Shown here: positions 1-9,093 of the stretch, piece after piece
Numbering within the stretch: position 1 is the stretch's first letter
Layout of the letters: each line of letters starts with the position of its first letter
NCBI GenBank assembly: GCA_018266435.1
Contig: JAFEAL010000018.1
Span: forward strand, 47,246 to 111,245
Length of the DNA: 64,000 nt
Source of the DNA: Bacteroidota bacterium
Lineage (GTDB): Bacteria; Bacteroidota; Bacteroidia; Cytophagales; Cyclobacteriaceae
Direction of reading: 5' to 3'
Position numbers and translations under genes: made by a program
Notes under the pieces: model-generated
What the model was told of the DNA's origin: nothing
What the model saw: the letters and a program-made list of their open reading frames with translations, nothing else
Database searches by the model: none

Positions 1-663
1 GTTAGCAAATGATTCTTTATCGAAACTTAATAGCTCAGCCATGAACATTCCGATAGAAAGAATGATTTCTTTTTTGCGTGGAACAGCAATCGAGTCCTCT
101 CCTTGAAAATAATAGCGTGATAACAGTTTGCCGTTGTCATACGTTTCCTTGTCGGATATGTGTTTGTTGGCATCCACATAAATCCAGGTTCCGGCACGTA
201 CACCATTTTTAAATTCACCGGTCATGGTGCCGCGCTTAAGTTTCCAATCAAAAAAATAGTAATAGTCGATGGTAAAAACGCCCGTGCCTCGAACCACGCT
301 CAGTTCTTTATTTTCTTTGGCCAGTTGCCAAATCGTAAAATCGTTACCTGCATACTCAATAGATGACTGGGTCGAGCCGTCTTCATAATACTTGCTTTGA
401 ATGCCTGCAAGTTTACCATCATTGTAATACCCATCACCAACCAGGTGATCACTCTTGTCGTAATCTTTATAGACTCCGTCAAACATCATGTTGTACAAAT
501 CAAACCCGGCAATCCGTTTGTGCATTGATTTTTCTGGCGTGCACAACTCCCACTTGGAGTTATAATAAAAAGTAATGTTTGTGTTTGCAGAAATGCCGTT
601 AGGTTGGCTATGGCATAATTGCCCCAATAAAATAAAACCACACAGAAAAATGAATTTATTCAT
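1..663 (-). CDS. Secreted MORN/YwqK-like repeat protein (partial, 3' end outside window)
   Basis: Reading the minus strand from the ATG at 663 gives 221 codons open to the window edge, so the C-terminus is missing. Residues 1-19 form a signal peptide (MNKFIFLCGFILLGQLCHS). The rest holds short, loosely repeated units of the form GxYxNGKxxGxxxxYYxDG, for example around residues 76-97, 147-166 and 174-186. Such units are typical of MORN-variant or YwqK-type proteins, which are common and poorly characterised in Bacteroidota. The protein is probably periplasmic or surface-exposed, and its function is unknown. It is divergent from uvrC, with 105 bp between the two starts. Confidence 0.6.
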   Translation of the reverse strand, partial: MNKFIFLCGFILLGQLCHSQPNGISANTNITFYYNSKWELCTPEKSMHKRIAGFDLYNMMFDGVYKDYDKSDHLVGDGYYNDGKLAGIQSKYYEDGSTQSSIEYAGNDFTIWQLAKENKELSVVRGTGVFTIDYYYFFDWKLKRGTMTGEFKNGVRAGTWIYVDANKHISDKETYDNGKLLSRYYFQGEDSIAVPRKKEIILSIGMFMAELLSFDKESFAN

Positions 664-768
664 GGCTAAAAACAATCGCTTAAAAATATCGCAAAAACAT
701 GACTTGCCCACACAGAATTGTTTTTTATTTGGTCTGTTTCATTTTAGATTTATACCGATCTTGCAGGC

Positions 769-2553
769 ATGTCTGAGTCTGCCGGTTTAAAAGACGTCCT
801 CGCCTCTCTGCCCGATTCGCCCGGAGTATATCGATACTACAATGATGCAGACACGCTAATTTATGTCGGTAAAGCCAAGAGTTTAAGAAAACGGGTGAGT
901 AGTTATTTCAATAAGCAGTCGCAGTACAACCGGAAAACAGAAAAACTGGTTTCCGAAATTTCAAAGATTGAATTTACATTGGCCAACAGCGAGTTTGATG
1001 CCCTTCTCCTGGAAAATAATCTCATCAAACAAAACCAACCGAAATACAACATTTTACTGAAAGACGACAAAACATTTCCTTACCTGTGTATATTGAAAGA
1101 ACGCTTTCCGCGCATCATTTACACCCGGAAATACATTGCCAAACAAGGCGAATACTTTGGGCCATACAGCAGTGTGGCGGCCATGAAAAATGTACTGGAG
1201 TTGGTACGGCAACTGTATTCCATCCGAACGTGCACCTTGCTTTTGTCTGAAGAAAACATCAATCAAAAAAAATTTAAGGTCTGTTTAGAATTTCACATCG
1301 GCAATTGCAAAGGCCCATGCGAAGGATTGCAAGATGAGTCAAGTTACCTGGAAGATATTGTGCAAGCCCGCAATGTGTTAAAGGGGGATTTAAGTATTGT
1401 GGAAGAAACGTTTGTGCACCGAATGAAAGAGGCTGCTGAAAAAATGGAGTTTGAAAAAGCAGCATTGTATAAACACAAACTGGAGCTGCTCGAAAAATTC
1501 CAAACCAAGTCGCTGGTAGTAAACCGTAAACTCACCAACATTGATGTTGTAACCATTACCAGCTCAGAAACCGAAGCTTTTCTGAATTACCTGCAAATCA
1601 AAGAAGGCGCCATTGTTTTTTCGAAAAATATTGAAGTGAAAAAAAAATTAGATGAGAGCGATCAGGAAATTTTAGATCTGACCGTAGCCGAACTGCGGCA
1701 AACTTACCGCAGTACCAACCCGGAAGTTTACACCAACCTTGAGTTACTGTTAAAGTCGGATGATTTTGAAAATGTGGTGCCGCAAATCGGTGATAAGAAA
1801 AAATTAGTTGATCTCTCATTAAAAAATGCACTGTACCTGAAGAAAGAAAAAGAGATTGAAAAAGAATCGCGCAAGTCGAAAAAAAATGAAGTACTGACAA
1901 TTCTTCAAGAGAACTTGAGGTTAGTTCAGTTTCCTAAAATCATTGAATGTTTTGATAACTCCAATTTTCAGGGCACATCTCCCGTAGCAAGCATGGTGCG
2001 TTTTGTAGATGGCAAGCCCAACAAAAAAGGCTATCGGCATTTCAACATCAAAACCGTAGTAGGGCCAGATGATTTTGCTTCGATGAAAGAAATTGTTACG
2101 CGCAGGTACAAGCGCATCATGGAGGAGTCAGGCGAATTCCCCAGCTTGATCATTGTGGACGGTGGAAAGGGCCAACTGAGCAGTGCGTGCGAAGCCTTAA
2201 AAGAATTAGGCCTTTATGGAAAAATCCCGATCGTGGGTATTGCCAAAAAATTAGAGGAGATTTATTACCCGGAAGATCCATTGCCGCTACTTATCAGCAA
2301 AAAATCACCGGGGCTTTTATTGATCCAGCAAATTCGTGATGAAGCCCATCGTTTCGCAATCACTTTTCACCGGTTAAAACGAAGTAAAAATACTTTTCAT
2401 ACTGAGTTGGAGGCCATTCCCGGCATCGGTAAAAAAACTACCGATAAGTTATTGGCACAGTTTAAGTCGGTGAAGAAAATCAAGGAAGCGAGTTTTGAAG
2501 AATTAGTTGCCGTTGCCGGTGAAAAAGCAGCCAAAGCAATAAAGTTCTTATAA
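769..2553 (+). CDS. uvrC: UvrABC excinuclease subunit C
   Basis: UvrC makes the 3' and 5' incisions at damaged DNA during nucleotide excision repair, after loading by UvrA/UvrB. The 594 residues are close to the usual length. An N-terminal GIY-YIG nuclease spans about residues 15-95 (GVY and IYVGKAKSLRKR). A Cys motif, CLEFHIGNCKGPC, lies at about 172-184. The UVR (UvrB-binding) helix is at about 208-243, and the RNase H-like endonuclease follows, with ECFDNSNFQG near residue 392 and IIVDGGKGQL near 462. A tandem helix-hairpin-helix tail (IPGIGKKTTDKLL) ends the protein. The FDNSN form of the usual FDISH motif is, from memory, normal for Bacteroidota. A strong hairpin follows the stop codon, which suggests a single-gene unit. 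Confidence 0.97.
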   Translation: MSESAGLKDVLASLPDSPGVYRYYNDADTLIYVGKAKSLRKRVSSYFNKQSQYNRKTEKLVSEISKIEFTLANSEFDALLLENNLIKQNQPKYNILLKDDKTFPYLCILKERFPRIIYTRKYIAKQGEYFGPYSSVAAMKNVLELVRQLYSIRTCTLLLSEENINQKKFKVCLEFHIGNCKGPCEGLQDESSYLEDIVQARNVLKGDLSIVEETFVHRMKEAAEKMEFEKAALYKHKLELLEKFQTKSLVVNRKLTNIDVVTITSSETEAFLNYLQIKEGAIVFSKNIEVKKKLDESDQEILDLTVAELRQTYRSTNPEVYTNLELLLKSDDFENVVPQIGDKKKLVDLSLKNALYLKKEKEIEKESRKSKKNEVLTILQENLRLVQFPKIIECFDNSNFQGTSPVASMVRFVDGKPNKKGYRHFNIKTVVGPDDFASMKEIVTRRYKRIMEESGEFPSLIIVDGGKGQLSSACEALKELGLYGKIPIVGIAKKLEEIYYPEDPLPLLISKKSPGLLLIQQIRDEAHRFAITFHRLKRSKNTFHTELEAIPGIGKKTTDKLLAQFKSVKKIKEASFEELVAVAGEKAAKAIKFL

Positions 2554-2558
2554 AGGTA

Positions 2559-2593
2559 TTTACAGCTATGGAATTAAATTTCATAGCTGTAAA
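2559..2593 (+). terminator. Hairpin downstream of uvrC
   Basis: TTTACAGCTATG at 2559-2570 pairs perfectly over 12 bp with CATAGCTGTAAA at 2582-2593, with an A+T-rich loop. It begins 6 bp after the uvrC stop. There is no long T tract, so an intrinsic terminator is the likely but unproven role. Confidence 0.6.
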
Positions 2594-2891
2594 ATGGTTT
2601 CGCATAAGTTTAGTCAAAAAATTGAAGAAAATTGCAAAGCTGATACCTGTTGCGTCTGTTACATGGCCGGGCAATCATGCAAACTACATTAGTCAGGCCA
2701 AGCTTCCCTTCCGATCAATCCGTCAATTTAGAAAACCCTGATACGTTGGAAAAAGCTAAATCAGATCCACGTTTATTTTTTCGCAACGCGATCGCGGCAT
2801 TATCCTCGATGAGGCTCAAGCGATGCCTGAGTTGTTTCCCAACATTCAAACTATACGTGATGAGCGAAATAGAGGCGGTGAGTTTATTTTG
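2594..2891 (+). pseudogene. Decayed ATPase (AAA_14/DUF4143 type) N-terminal fragment
   Basis: Spliced across frames, this stretch reads like the N-terminus of the AAA ATPase family that carries a C-terminal DUF4143 domain. It runs LKKIAKLIPVASVT, then a broken P-loop (GQSCK, followed after a frame change by TTLVR). Next come VNLENPDTLEKAKSDPRLFF and, in another frame, RDRGIILDEAQAMPELFPN and IQTIRDERNRGGEFIL. At least two frameshifts are needed, the P-loop Gly is Cys, and no DUF4143 domain follows. A 91-codon open frame from 2650 covers only part of it and ends in unrelated residues, so I do not call a live gene. The similarity to the family is from memory. Confidence 0.6.
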
Positions 2892-2985
2892 GATAAAATC
2901 AAAGAAGCAAGCTTGGATGAGATGATAGAAGTAACTGGAAAAAGAATGCGGAGAAGGCAAAAGATATGCTGCAAAAAATAATGCT
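2892..2985 (+). pseudogene. UvrC C-terminal tail-like fragment
   Basis: The frame continuing from the ATPase remnant reads DKIKEASLDEMIEVTGK. After a one-base shift near 2942 it continues KNAEKAKDMLQKI. This matches the last helix-hairpin-helix of UvrC; the intact copy upstream ends VKKIKEASFEELVAVAGEKA. DNA identity to that copy is visibly lower than protein similarity, so this is not a recent duplication. It is non-functional as it stands. Its far end runs up to the 3' end of the GNAT gene on the other strand. Confidence 0.5.
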
Positions 2986-3462
2986 TCAGGCGTTGAGCAA
3001 ATTCTTTATCTGTTCTCTTTCCAAATTACAATTGGTCCACTCCTCATCGAGTTTGGCTCCGTATTTTTTATAAAAGTTGATAGCGGGTTCGTTCCACTCC
3101 AGTACTTGCCACATCATGCCGGTACAATGAGAATCAAGTGCGTGCTGCATGGTGCGCTCAAACAATAATTTTCCAATGCCATTGCCTCGCTCTTTTTCAG
3201 TAACGATAATGTCTTCCAAATAAAGTCGTTTTCCTTTCCACGTAGAGTAACGCCAATAATAAAGTGCGAGACCAATAATTACTTTATCCCTCTCCGCCAC
3301 GAAGAATCCATAAATTGGATTTTTGCCAAACCCATCTTCTTCCATCAAAGCAACCGTGTTGGTTACTTCATCAGGCGCTTTTTCATACTCGGCCAGTTCC
3401 TTGATGAGTTCAAGCACTTGTGGCAGATCTTGTTTCGTGCCGATGCGGATGTTGGTTGCCAT
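2986..3462 (-). CDS. GNAT N-acetyltransferase, diamine/SSAT-like
   Basis: This 158-residue single-domain protein is predicted to move an acetyl group from acetyl-CoA to an amine. The acetyl-CoA loop is ERGNGIGKLLF (motif A, Q/RxxGxG/A), preceded by the strand LYLEDIIV. The C-terminal WNEPAINFYKKYGA is typical of the family. YLEDIIV and VLEWN together resemble spermidine/spermine N-acetyltransferase (SAT) relatives, so a polyamine or thialysine substrate is plausible but unproven. It lies downstream of the prolyl oligopeptidase gene on the same strand, separated by a hairpin that may give it a separate or reduced transcript. Confidence 0.85.
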   Translation of the reverse strand: MATNIRIGTKQDLPQVLELIKELAEYEKAPDEVTNTVALMEEDGFGKNPIYGFFVAERDKVIIGLALYYWRYSTWKGKRLYLEDIIVTEKERGNGIGKLLFERTMQHALDSHCTGMMWQVLEWNEPAINFYKKYGAKLDEEWTNCNLEREQIKNLLNA

Positions 3463-3484
3463 TTATTCTGGTTTTTTGTTGACG

Positions 3485-3524
3485 GCCCCTTAGCTCCAGC
3501 TGCGCACAGCCAGTACTAAGGGGC
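3485..3524 (-). terminator. Stem-loop after the prolyl oligopeptidase gene
   Basis: GCCCCTTAG (3485-3493) pairs perfectly with CTAAGGGGC (3516-3524) around a 22-nt loop. It lies between the stop of the S9 peptidase gene and the GNAT start. No U-tract is evident, so it may attenuate or stabilise the transcript rather than end it. Confidence 0.45.
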
Positions 3525-3550
3525 GAGCATTCAGCACCCAGCTATATGCT

Positions 3551-5665
3551 TTACTTAAACATCGGAGGGATCACGCCCATGTTGTACCATGTAAAGGCAT
3601 ACTGATCGGCCGTAACATCCAATGCTTTAGAAAGGTTGGATGACCCATGGCCTGACTTGGTATCGATCCTAATCAACACCGGATTTGTACTCACGTTGTC
3701 GTCTTGCAGGGTGGCCGCAAACTTAAACGAGTGTGCCGGCACCACGCGGTCATCGTGGTCGGCCGTAGTAACTAATGTTGCCGGGTATGACGTGCCGGGC
3801 TTTAGTGCTTGAACGGGCGAATATTTTTTGAGGTACTCAAACATTTCTTTCGAGTCATCGGCTGTGCCAAAGTCATAGGCCCAGCCTGCGCCTGCCGTAA
3901 ATTTATGATAGCGCAGCATATCCATTACGCCTACTGCTGGCAATGCTACTTTCATCAGGTCGGGGCGTTGTGTCATTGTTGCTCCTACTAATAAGCCTCC
4001 GTTTGATCCACCTTGAATAGCCAGGTAAGGTGTAGAGGTATATTTTTCTTTGATCAGGTATTCGCCAGCGGCAATAAAATCATCGAACACATTTTGTTTA
4101 TTCATTTTCGTTCCTGCCAGGTGCCATTTTTCACCGTACTCGCCACCGCCACGCAAATTGGGCTGTGCATAAATTCCACCGTTCTCGAGCCACACAATGC
4201 GAGAAGTGCTGAAGCTTGGTGTTAAACTGATGCTGAACCCTCCGTACGCATAGAGCAAAGTCGGATTTTTGCCGTTTAACTCCATTCCTTTTTTATAAGT
4301 GATGAACATGGGTATGCGTGTGCCGTCTTTGCTGTTATAAAAAACCTGCTTGGTTTCGTATTCGTCTGAGTTGAAATCGATTTTTGGTTTTTCATACAAA
4401 GCAGACTTGCCCGAAGCAACATCGTATTTAAAAATGGTGGGTGGGTAGGTAAACGAAGTAAACGCGTAATAAATTTCTTTTTCGTTTTCTTTTCCACCAA
4501 ACCCCGAAGCGGTACCCATGCCGGGTAACTCAATCACACGTTCTAATTTTCCTTTCAGGTCAAATTGTTTTACTTCTGTTTTTACATCTACTAAATAACT
4601 GGCAAAAATTTTTCCTCCACCGGTACTTGCACTCAGTACGTTCTCTGATTCGGGAATAATATCTTTCCAGTTTTCGGGTGTGGGTTTTTTAAAATCTGCT
4701 TCTGCTACGCGTGAATTGGGCGCATTCAAATTTGTTTCTATAATGAGACGGTCGCCTTCGTTTGCCATCACATTGTGATTGTTATTAAAATTATTGACAA
4801 CGGTGATCAATTTTCTGTTGGGGGCTTTTAAATCTTGAATGTACAACTCGTTGCCCGTAGTACTGTTGGCTGCTGAGATAACTAAAAAGCGCTCGTCTTC
4901 AGTAAGGTAGCCACCCACGTAGCGTCTGGGGTTTTGGTCATCACCAAAAACAAGTTGGTCTTGGCTGCGGGGTGTGCCTACTTTGTGATAGTACAATTTA
5001 TGATTCTGTGTTTTAGCCGAAAGCTGACTGCCTTTGGGTTTTTCGTATGTGCTGAAATAAAAACCTTCATTTCCTTTCCAGGCAATTCCGCTGAACTTGA
5101 TGTCGCGCAAGGTATCTTCCAATAATTTTTTATCGGAAGCATTGATCACAATAGCCTCCGTCCAGTCGGCACCGCCCTTGGAAATCTGAAATCCTATGCG
5201 CGATCCATCCTTTGAAAAAGAAATCCCGGCCAAGCGTGTAGTGCCGTCTTTTGAAAATGTGTTGGGGTCTAAAAATATCTCCGGTGCTCCGGTTTCGCCC
5301 TTTTTTCGATAAAGTACACTGTGGTTTTGAAGGCCATCGTTTTTATAAAAATATATGTAATCACCCTCTTTAAACGGAGCCGTGAGTCGTTCGTAATTAT
5401 ACACTTTCTCAAGCCGCTCGCGAATTTTATCGCGAAAGGGAATATGCTCCAGATACCCGAACGTGATTTCATTCTGTGCCTTTACCCAGTCGGCTGTTTG
5501 TTGGGTGGTATCATTTTCCATCCACCGGTATGGGTCAGGCACGGCTGTGCCGAAGAGCGTATCCACTACGTTTCCTTTTTGCGAAACCGGATAAACCTGT
5601 TGTTTTTTCTGATTGCAGGAAGAAAAAACTAAACCGGTTAAAAGAAGTGCTAATAAATTTTTCAT
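3551..5665 (-). CDS. Prolyl oligopeptidase family (S9A) lipoprotein
   Basis: This serine peptidase cuts short peptides after proline. The chosen start (704 residues) gives a lipoprotein signal, MKNLLALLLTGLVFSSC, with a lipobox; an upstream ATG at 5698 would overlap rfbB and spoil the signal. An N-terminal beta-propeller domain is followed by the alpha/beta-hydrolase domain. The catalytic Ser is in GGSNGGLLVG (about residue 555), the Asp in DHDDRVVPAH (about 638) and the His in SGHGSSN (about 672). It follows rfbB by 8 bp, so it is probably cotranscribed with the sugar operon without an obvious functional link. It is likely anchored in the periplasm or outer membrane. Confidence 0.93.
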   Translation of the reverse strand: MKNLLALLLTGLVFSSCNQKKQQVYPVSQKGNVVDTLFGTAVPDPYRWMENDTTQQTADWVKAQNEITFGYLEHIPFRDKIRERLEKVYNYERLTAPFKEGDYIYFYKNDGLQNHSVLYRKKGETGAPEIFLDPNTFSKDGTTRLAGISFSKDGSRIGFQISKGGADWTEAIVINASDKKLLEDTLRDIKFSGIAWKGNEGFYFSTYEKPKGSQLSAKTQNHKLYYHKVGTPRSQDQLVFGDDQNPRRYVGGYLTEDERFLVISAANSTTGNELYIQDLKAPNRKLITVVNNFNNNHNVMANEGDRLIIETNLNAPNSRVAEADFKKPTPENWKDIIPESENVLSASTGGGKIFASYLVDVKTEVKQFDLKGKLERVIELPGMGTASGFGGKENEKEIYYAFTSFTYPPTIFKYDVASGKSALYEKPKIDFNSDEYETKQVFYNSKDGTRIPMFITYKKGMELNGKNPTLLYAYGGFSISLTPSFSTSRIVWLENGGIYAQPNLRGGGEYGEKWHLAGTKMNKQNVFDDFIAAGEYLIKEKYTSTPYLAIQGGSNGGLLVGATMTQRPDLMKVALPAVGVMDMLRYHKFTAGAGWAYDFGTADDSKEMFEYLKKYSPVQALKPGTSYPATLVTTADHDDRVVPAHSFKFAATLQDDNVSTNPVLIRIDTKSGHGSSNLSKALDVTADQYAFTWYNMGVIPPMFK

Positions 5666-5673
5666 TGTCAAGA

Positions 5674-6687
5674 TTAGTTGAATTTTTTCAGGTACCATTT
5701 TATTGTTTGACGAATGGCGCTTTCAAAGGTTTCTTCGGCTTTCCAACCCAGTTCTTTTTCAATCTTAGATGCATCAATAGCGTATCGTTTGTCGTGACCG
5801 GCACGGTCTTGCACGTAAGTAATTAACTCTTGATAGGGTTTTTTGTTTTTTCTGGGATGCAGCTCATTTAGCAAGGAGCAAACGGTTTGAACGATTTGAT
5901 TGTTGGTGCGTTCATTTTTTCCACCGATGTTATACGTTTCTCCTGCTTTCCCTTTTTTGAAGGCCAGTTCTATTCCCCTCACATGATCGAGCACGTACAG
6001 CCAATCGCGCACATTCAGTCCGTCTCCGTAAATCGGTATGGGTTTTTCTGCCAACGCTGTGCGGATGATGGTAGGAATTAATTTTTCCTGATGTTGATGT
6101 GGCCCGTAATTATTAGAGCAGTTGGTCGTTACTACATTCAGCCCATAAGTATGAAAGTAGCTTCGCACCAGCAAGTCGCTGGCCGCTTTTGATGCTGAAT
6201 ACGGGCTGTTGGGTGCATAGGGTGATGTCTCGGTAAATAATCCGGTTGGGCCAAGGCTTCCAAAGACTTCATCGGTAGAGATGTGCAGAAACCGATTGTT
6301 TTTTTTCCTCTCTGTTTTTTGAAAAGGTGCTTTCATCCAATGATGGCGCGCCACATCGAGCAGGTTGAAGGTGCCGTTGATATTGGTTTTAATAAATGCT
6401 TCCGGCCCCGCAATGGAATTGTCTACATGTGATTCGGCTGCGAAGTGAATGACCCCGGCAATCTCGTATTGGCTGAAAATTTTTTCTACTTGTGCCCGTT
6501 CGGTAATGTCTCCTTTTACAAAGGTGTATCGGGCATGGCGGTTAATCTCCTCAAGATTGCTCACGTCTGCAGCATACGTGAGTGCATCAAAATTGATAAG
6601 GTGGTAGTTTTTATTATTCTGTAAAAAATGAATAATGAAATTTGAACCTATGAATCCGGCACCACCGGTAATCAATAATGAGTGCAT
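5674..6687 (-). CDS. rfbB: dTDP-glucose 4,6-dehydratase
   Basis: It converts dTDP-glucose to dTDP-4-keto-6-deoxyglucose, the branch point for dTDP-rhamnose and other 6-deoxy sugars. The 337-residue extended SDR protein has the NAD-binding GGAGFIGSNFI at the N-terminus, the dehydratase signature STDEVFGSLG and the catalytic YSASK. It lies 3 bp downstream of rfbC, in the order rfbA-rfbC-rfbB. No rfbD (dTDP-4-keto-rhamnose reductase) is present in the window, so the final sugar is uncertain. Confidence 0.96.
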   Translation of the reverse strand: MHSLLITGGAGFIGSNFIIHFLQNNKNYHLINFDALTYAADVSNLEEINRHARYTFVKGDITERAQVEKIFSQYEIAGVIHFAAESHVDNSIAGPEAFIKTNINGTFNLLDVARHHWMKAPFQKTERKKNNRFLHISTDEVFGSLGPTGLFTETSPYAPNSPYSASKAASDLLVRSYFHTYGLNVVTTNCSNNYGPHQHQEKLIPTIIRTALAEKPIPIYGDGLNVRDWLYVLDHVRGIELAFKKGKAGETYNIGGKNERTNNQIVQTVCSLLNELHPRKNKKPYQELITYVQDRAGHDKRYAIDASKIEKELGWKAEETFESAIRQTIKWYLKKFN

Positions 6688-6690
6688 ACT

Positions 6691-7248
6691 TCAAAAATAA
6701 AATTTACCTTCTTTCAATAAAGGATGCTTTTTGTCGCGATCAGAAATGGTCCTTTCTGCTTCTGAAATTTTCCAATCAATGGCCAGCGAAGGGTCGCTGT
6801 ACAAAATTCCCCCTTCCTGTTCAGGATAGTGAAACTCATCGCTCTTGTATAGGATGTCAGCCGAGTTGCTCAGTACAATAAAGCCATGGGCAAATCCTTT
6901 CGGCACCAACAGCTGTTGGTTATTATCAGCCGTCATTTCCAGTTGATACACCTTGCCAAAAGTGGATTTTTCTCTTCTGAGGTCGAGCACTACATCTAAG
7001 ATAACACCGGCCAACACACGAACCAATTTGGTTTGCGCGTGCGGAGAGTTTTGAAAATGTAATCCACGCAGTACCCCTCTTTTGGATCGCGACTGGTTAT
7101 CTTGAACAAACGGTATGTCAATGCCAGCATTTTTCATGTCGCGGTAATTGTACGATTCCATAAAATAACCGCGCGCATCACCCAGGCGCGTACATTCAAT
7201 AATCTTCAGATCGTCAAAACCGGTTTCAATTATTTTTATTTTGCTCAC
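6691..7248 (-). CDS. rfbC: dTDP-4-dehydrorhamnose 3,5-epimerase
   Basis: This RmlC cupin enzyme epimerises C3 and C5 of dTDP-4-keto-6-deoxyglucose. It is 185 residues, the usual size. The motif VLRGLHFQ carries the catalytic His region, and [13 protein letters not shown] is the second conserved block. The gene overlaps the end of rfbA by 4 bp (translational coupling) and is followed closely by rfbB. With rfbA and rfbB it supplies dTDP-4-keto-6-deoxy-L-mannose to the polysaccharide pathway. Confidence 0.95.
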   Translation of the reverse strand: MSKIKIIETGFDDLKIIECTRLGDARGYFMESYNYRDMKNAGIDIPFVQDNQSRSKRGVLRGLHFQNSPHAQTKLVRVLAGVILDVVLDLRREKSTFGKVYQLEMTADNNQQLLVPKGFAHGFIVLSNSADILYKSDEFHYPEQEGGILYSDPSLAIDWKISEAERTISDRDKKHPLLKEGKFYF

Positions 7249-8123
7249 GCAATAAACTTTTCGTTGGCAATTTTAATCAAGTATTGTCCGTATTGATTTT
7301 TGCTCAAGGGCTTGGCTAACTCTAACAGTCGGTCTTTTGTGATATACCCTTTTCTGAAAGCAATCTCTTCTAAGCACGCAATTTTCAATCCCTGGCGTTC
7401 TTCAATAGATTCAACAAATGTAGAGGCCCTCACCAACGATTCGTGTGTGCCGGTGTCAAGCCAGGCCATGCCCCTACCCAGCAATTTAACATTCAACTGG
7501 CCATCGTTCAGGTAGCTTTTGTTCAGGTCGGTAATCTCCAACTCGCCACGTGGTGACGGCTTTATTTTTTTAGCCCGCTGCACCACGGTGTTGTCATAAA
7601 AATATAAACCGGTTATGGCATAATTCGATTTTGGATTAGCCGGTTTTTCTTCGATGGACATAACCTTGTTGTGTTGATCAAACTCCACTACTCCGTAGCG
7701 TTGCGGGTCATTAACGTAATACCCAAACACCGTGGCCCCGTTTTTCAAGGCACCGGATTCTTCGAGGGATTGGGAAAAATTGTACCCGTAAAAAATATTA
7801 TCACCGAGCACCAGGCACGAAGTATCGTTGCCGATAAATGACTCGCCAATAATAAAAGCTTGGGCCAATCCTTCGGGTAAAGGTTGTACGCGGTATTCCA
7901 GGTTCAGCCCGATTTGTTTTCCGTCTCCTAATAAATTCTTAAATAAAATTTGTTCGTGCGGAGTAGTAATGATCAGAATATCGCGAATGTTGGCAAGCAT
8001 CAGTACAGATAAAGGATAGTAAATCATAGGCTTGTCGTAAATGGGAAGCAACTGCTTCGACACCGCTTTGGTGAGCGGATAAAGACGAGTGCCCGAGCCT
8101 CCGGCTAAAACAATGCCTTTCAT
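7245..8123 (-). CDS. rfbA: Glucose-1-phosphate thymidylyltransferase
   Basis: RmlA joins glucose-1-phosphate and dTTP into dTDP-glucose, the first step of the dTDP-sugar route. The 292-residue protein starts with the nucleotidyltransferase signature [13 protein letters not shown] and retains GDNIFYG and [20 protein letters not shown], as in the RmlA long form. It leads the rfbACB trio, 70 bp after the wbpB-like gene, in the same operon direction. Confidence 0.96.
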   Translation of the reverse strand: MKGIVLAGGSGTRLYPLTKAVSKQLLPIYDKPMIYYPLSVLMLANIRDILIITTPHEQILFKNLLGDGKQIGLNLEYRVQPLPEGLAQAFIIGESFIGNDTSCLVLGDNIFYGYNFSQSLEESGALKNGATVFGYYVNDPQRYGVVEFDQHNKVMSIEEKPANPKSNYAITGLYFYDNTVVQRAKKIKPSPRGELEITDLNKSYLNDGQLNVKLLGRGMAWLDTGTHESLVRASTFVESIEERQGLKIACLEEIAFRKGYITKDRLLELAKPLSKNQYGQYLIKIANEKFIA

Positions 8124-8193
8124 TTTTTATTTACAATTGATGATTTACAATTTTGCATTTTCTGCTTTTACCTCGTGATTGATTAACGGGGAA

Positions 8194-9093
8194 TTATACA
8201 TTTTTTTTCTGCCTGATCTCGTGTGCCAGCTCAATTGATGGCCTTGCTTCTTTCAGGCCAAATCCTCTTCCGACCAAAATCTCAGCATAACTTTTTGTGT
8301 GAAGATCGGTAAAGCCATCACTGAATTCAATTTCTTTTCCATCCATTTTCAATGAGCGGTACGTGCGCTTTCCTTTTTGTTTTACTTCTACAGGCAGATG
8401 ATCTTCATTGATACTGAGCATCCAGTTAACGCGGGCTTTTTCCAGTTCCAAATAACCAATGGCCCGATCGTTTTCATGCCGTTCTATTCTTAATGACTTC
8501 ACTTTTCCAAACATCCATAAGAGCATATCAAAAAAATGAATGCCTATATTGGTAGCAATGCCTCCTGATTTTATTTCTTCACCTTTCCAACTGTGGTGGT
8601 ACCATTTTCCACGCGAGGTAATGTAAGTCAGATTCACATCAAAGATTTTGTTAGTTGTGCTATCCACTTCTTTTTTTAATTGAATGATATTGGGATGCAA
8701 CCTTAACTGGAGAATAGTGGAAACTTTTTTTCCGGTTTCCCTTTCAATTTCTTCTAACGCATCAACGTTCCATGGATTGAGCACAAGGGGTTTTTCGCAA
8801 ATTGCATCGGCCTGCTGCCGTAAGGCAAAACGAATGTGAGAATCATGAAGGTAGTTGGGTGAACAAATGCTGACGTAATCTATTTTCTGCCCGTTTCGTC
8901 TGAGTTTTTCCAGGTGGCGGTCGAAGCGCTCAAACTCGGTAAAGAAATCGGCTTTTGGAAAAAATGAATCCATAATGCCTACGCTGTCAAACTTATCCAA
9001 TGCAGCCACCAAATTGTTGCCGGTGTCTTTAATGGCCTGCAAATGCCGCGGGGCGATGTAGCCGGCTGCTCCGATTAATGCAAAATTTTTCAT
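8194..9093 (-). CDS. wbpB: Gfo/Idh/MocA oxidoreductase, WbpB/WlbA type
   Basis: It is predicted to oxidise C3 of UDP-GlcNAc-uronic acid to the 3-keto intermediate, working with the WbpE aminotransferase. The 299-residue protein opens with [20 protein letters not shown], which I recognise as nearly the WbpB N-terminus, then [11 protein letters not shown] and ICEKPLV (the EKP motif of the family). The C-terminal alpha/beta domain holds the substrate site ([14 protein letters not shown]). It overlaps wbpD by 4 bp. The neighbours wbpD, wbpE and tviB support the assignment. Confidence 0.9.
   Translation of the reverse strand: MKNFALIGAAGYIAPRHLQAIKDTGNNLVAALDKFDSVGIMDSFFPKADFFTEFERFDRHLEKLRRNGQKIDYVSICSPNYLHDSHIRFALRQQADAICEKPLVLNPWNVDALEEIERETGKKVSTILQLRLHPNIIQLKKEVDSTTNKIFDVNLTYITSRGKWYHHSWKGEEIKSGGIATNIGIHFFDMLLWMFGKVKSLRIERHENDRAIGYLELEKARVNWMLSINEDHLPVEVKQKGKRTYRSLKMDGKEIEFSDGFTDLHTKSYAEILVGRGFGLKEARPSIELAHEIRQKKNV

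Noticed and set aside
2650..2925. A 91-codon open frame on the plus strand after uvrC
   Set aside because: Only its first half follows the ATPase family; the rest belongs to another frame. It is a piece of the decayed ATPase, not a gene.
8194..9093. Reading the Gfo/Idh-type gene as the missing rfbD
   Set aside because: Its N-terminus and EKPLV motif fit WbpB closely; it lacks the RmlD Rossmann and YxxxK arrangement.
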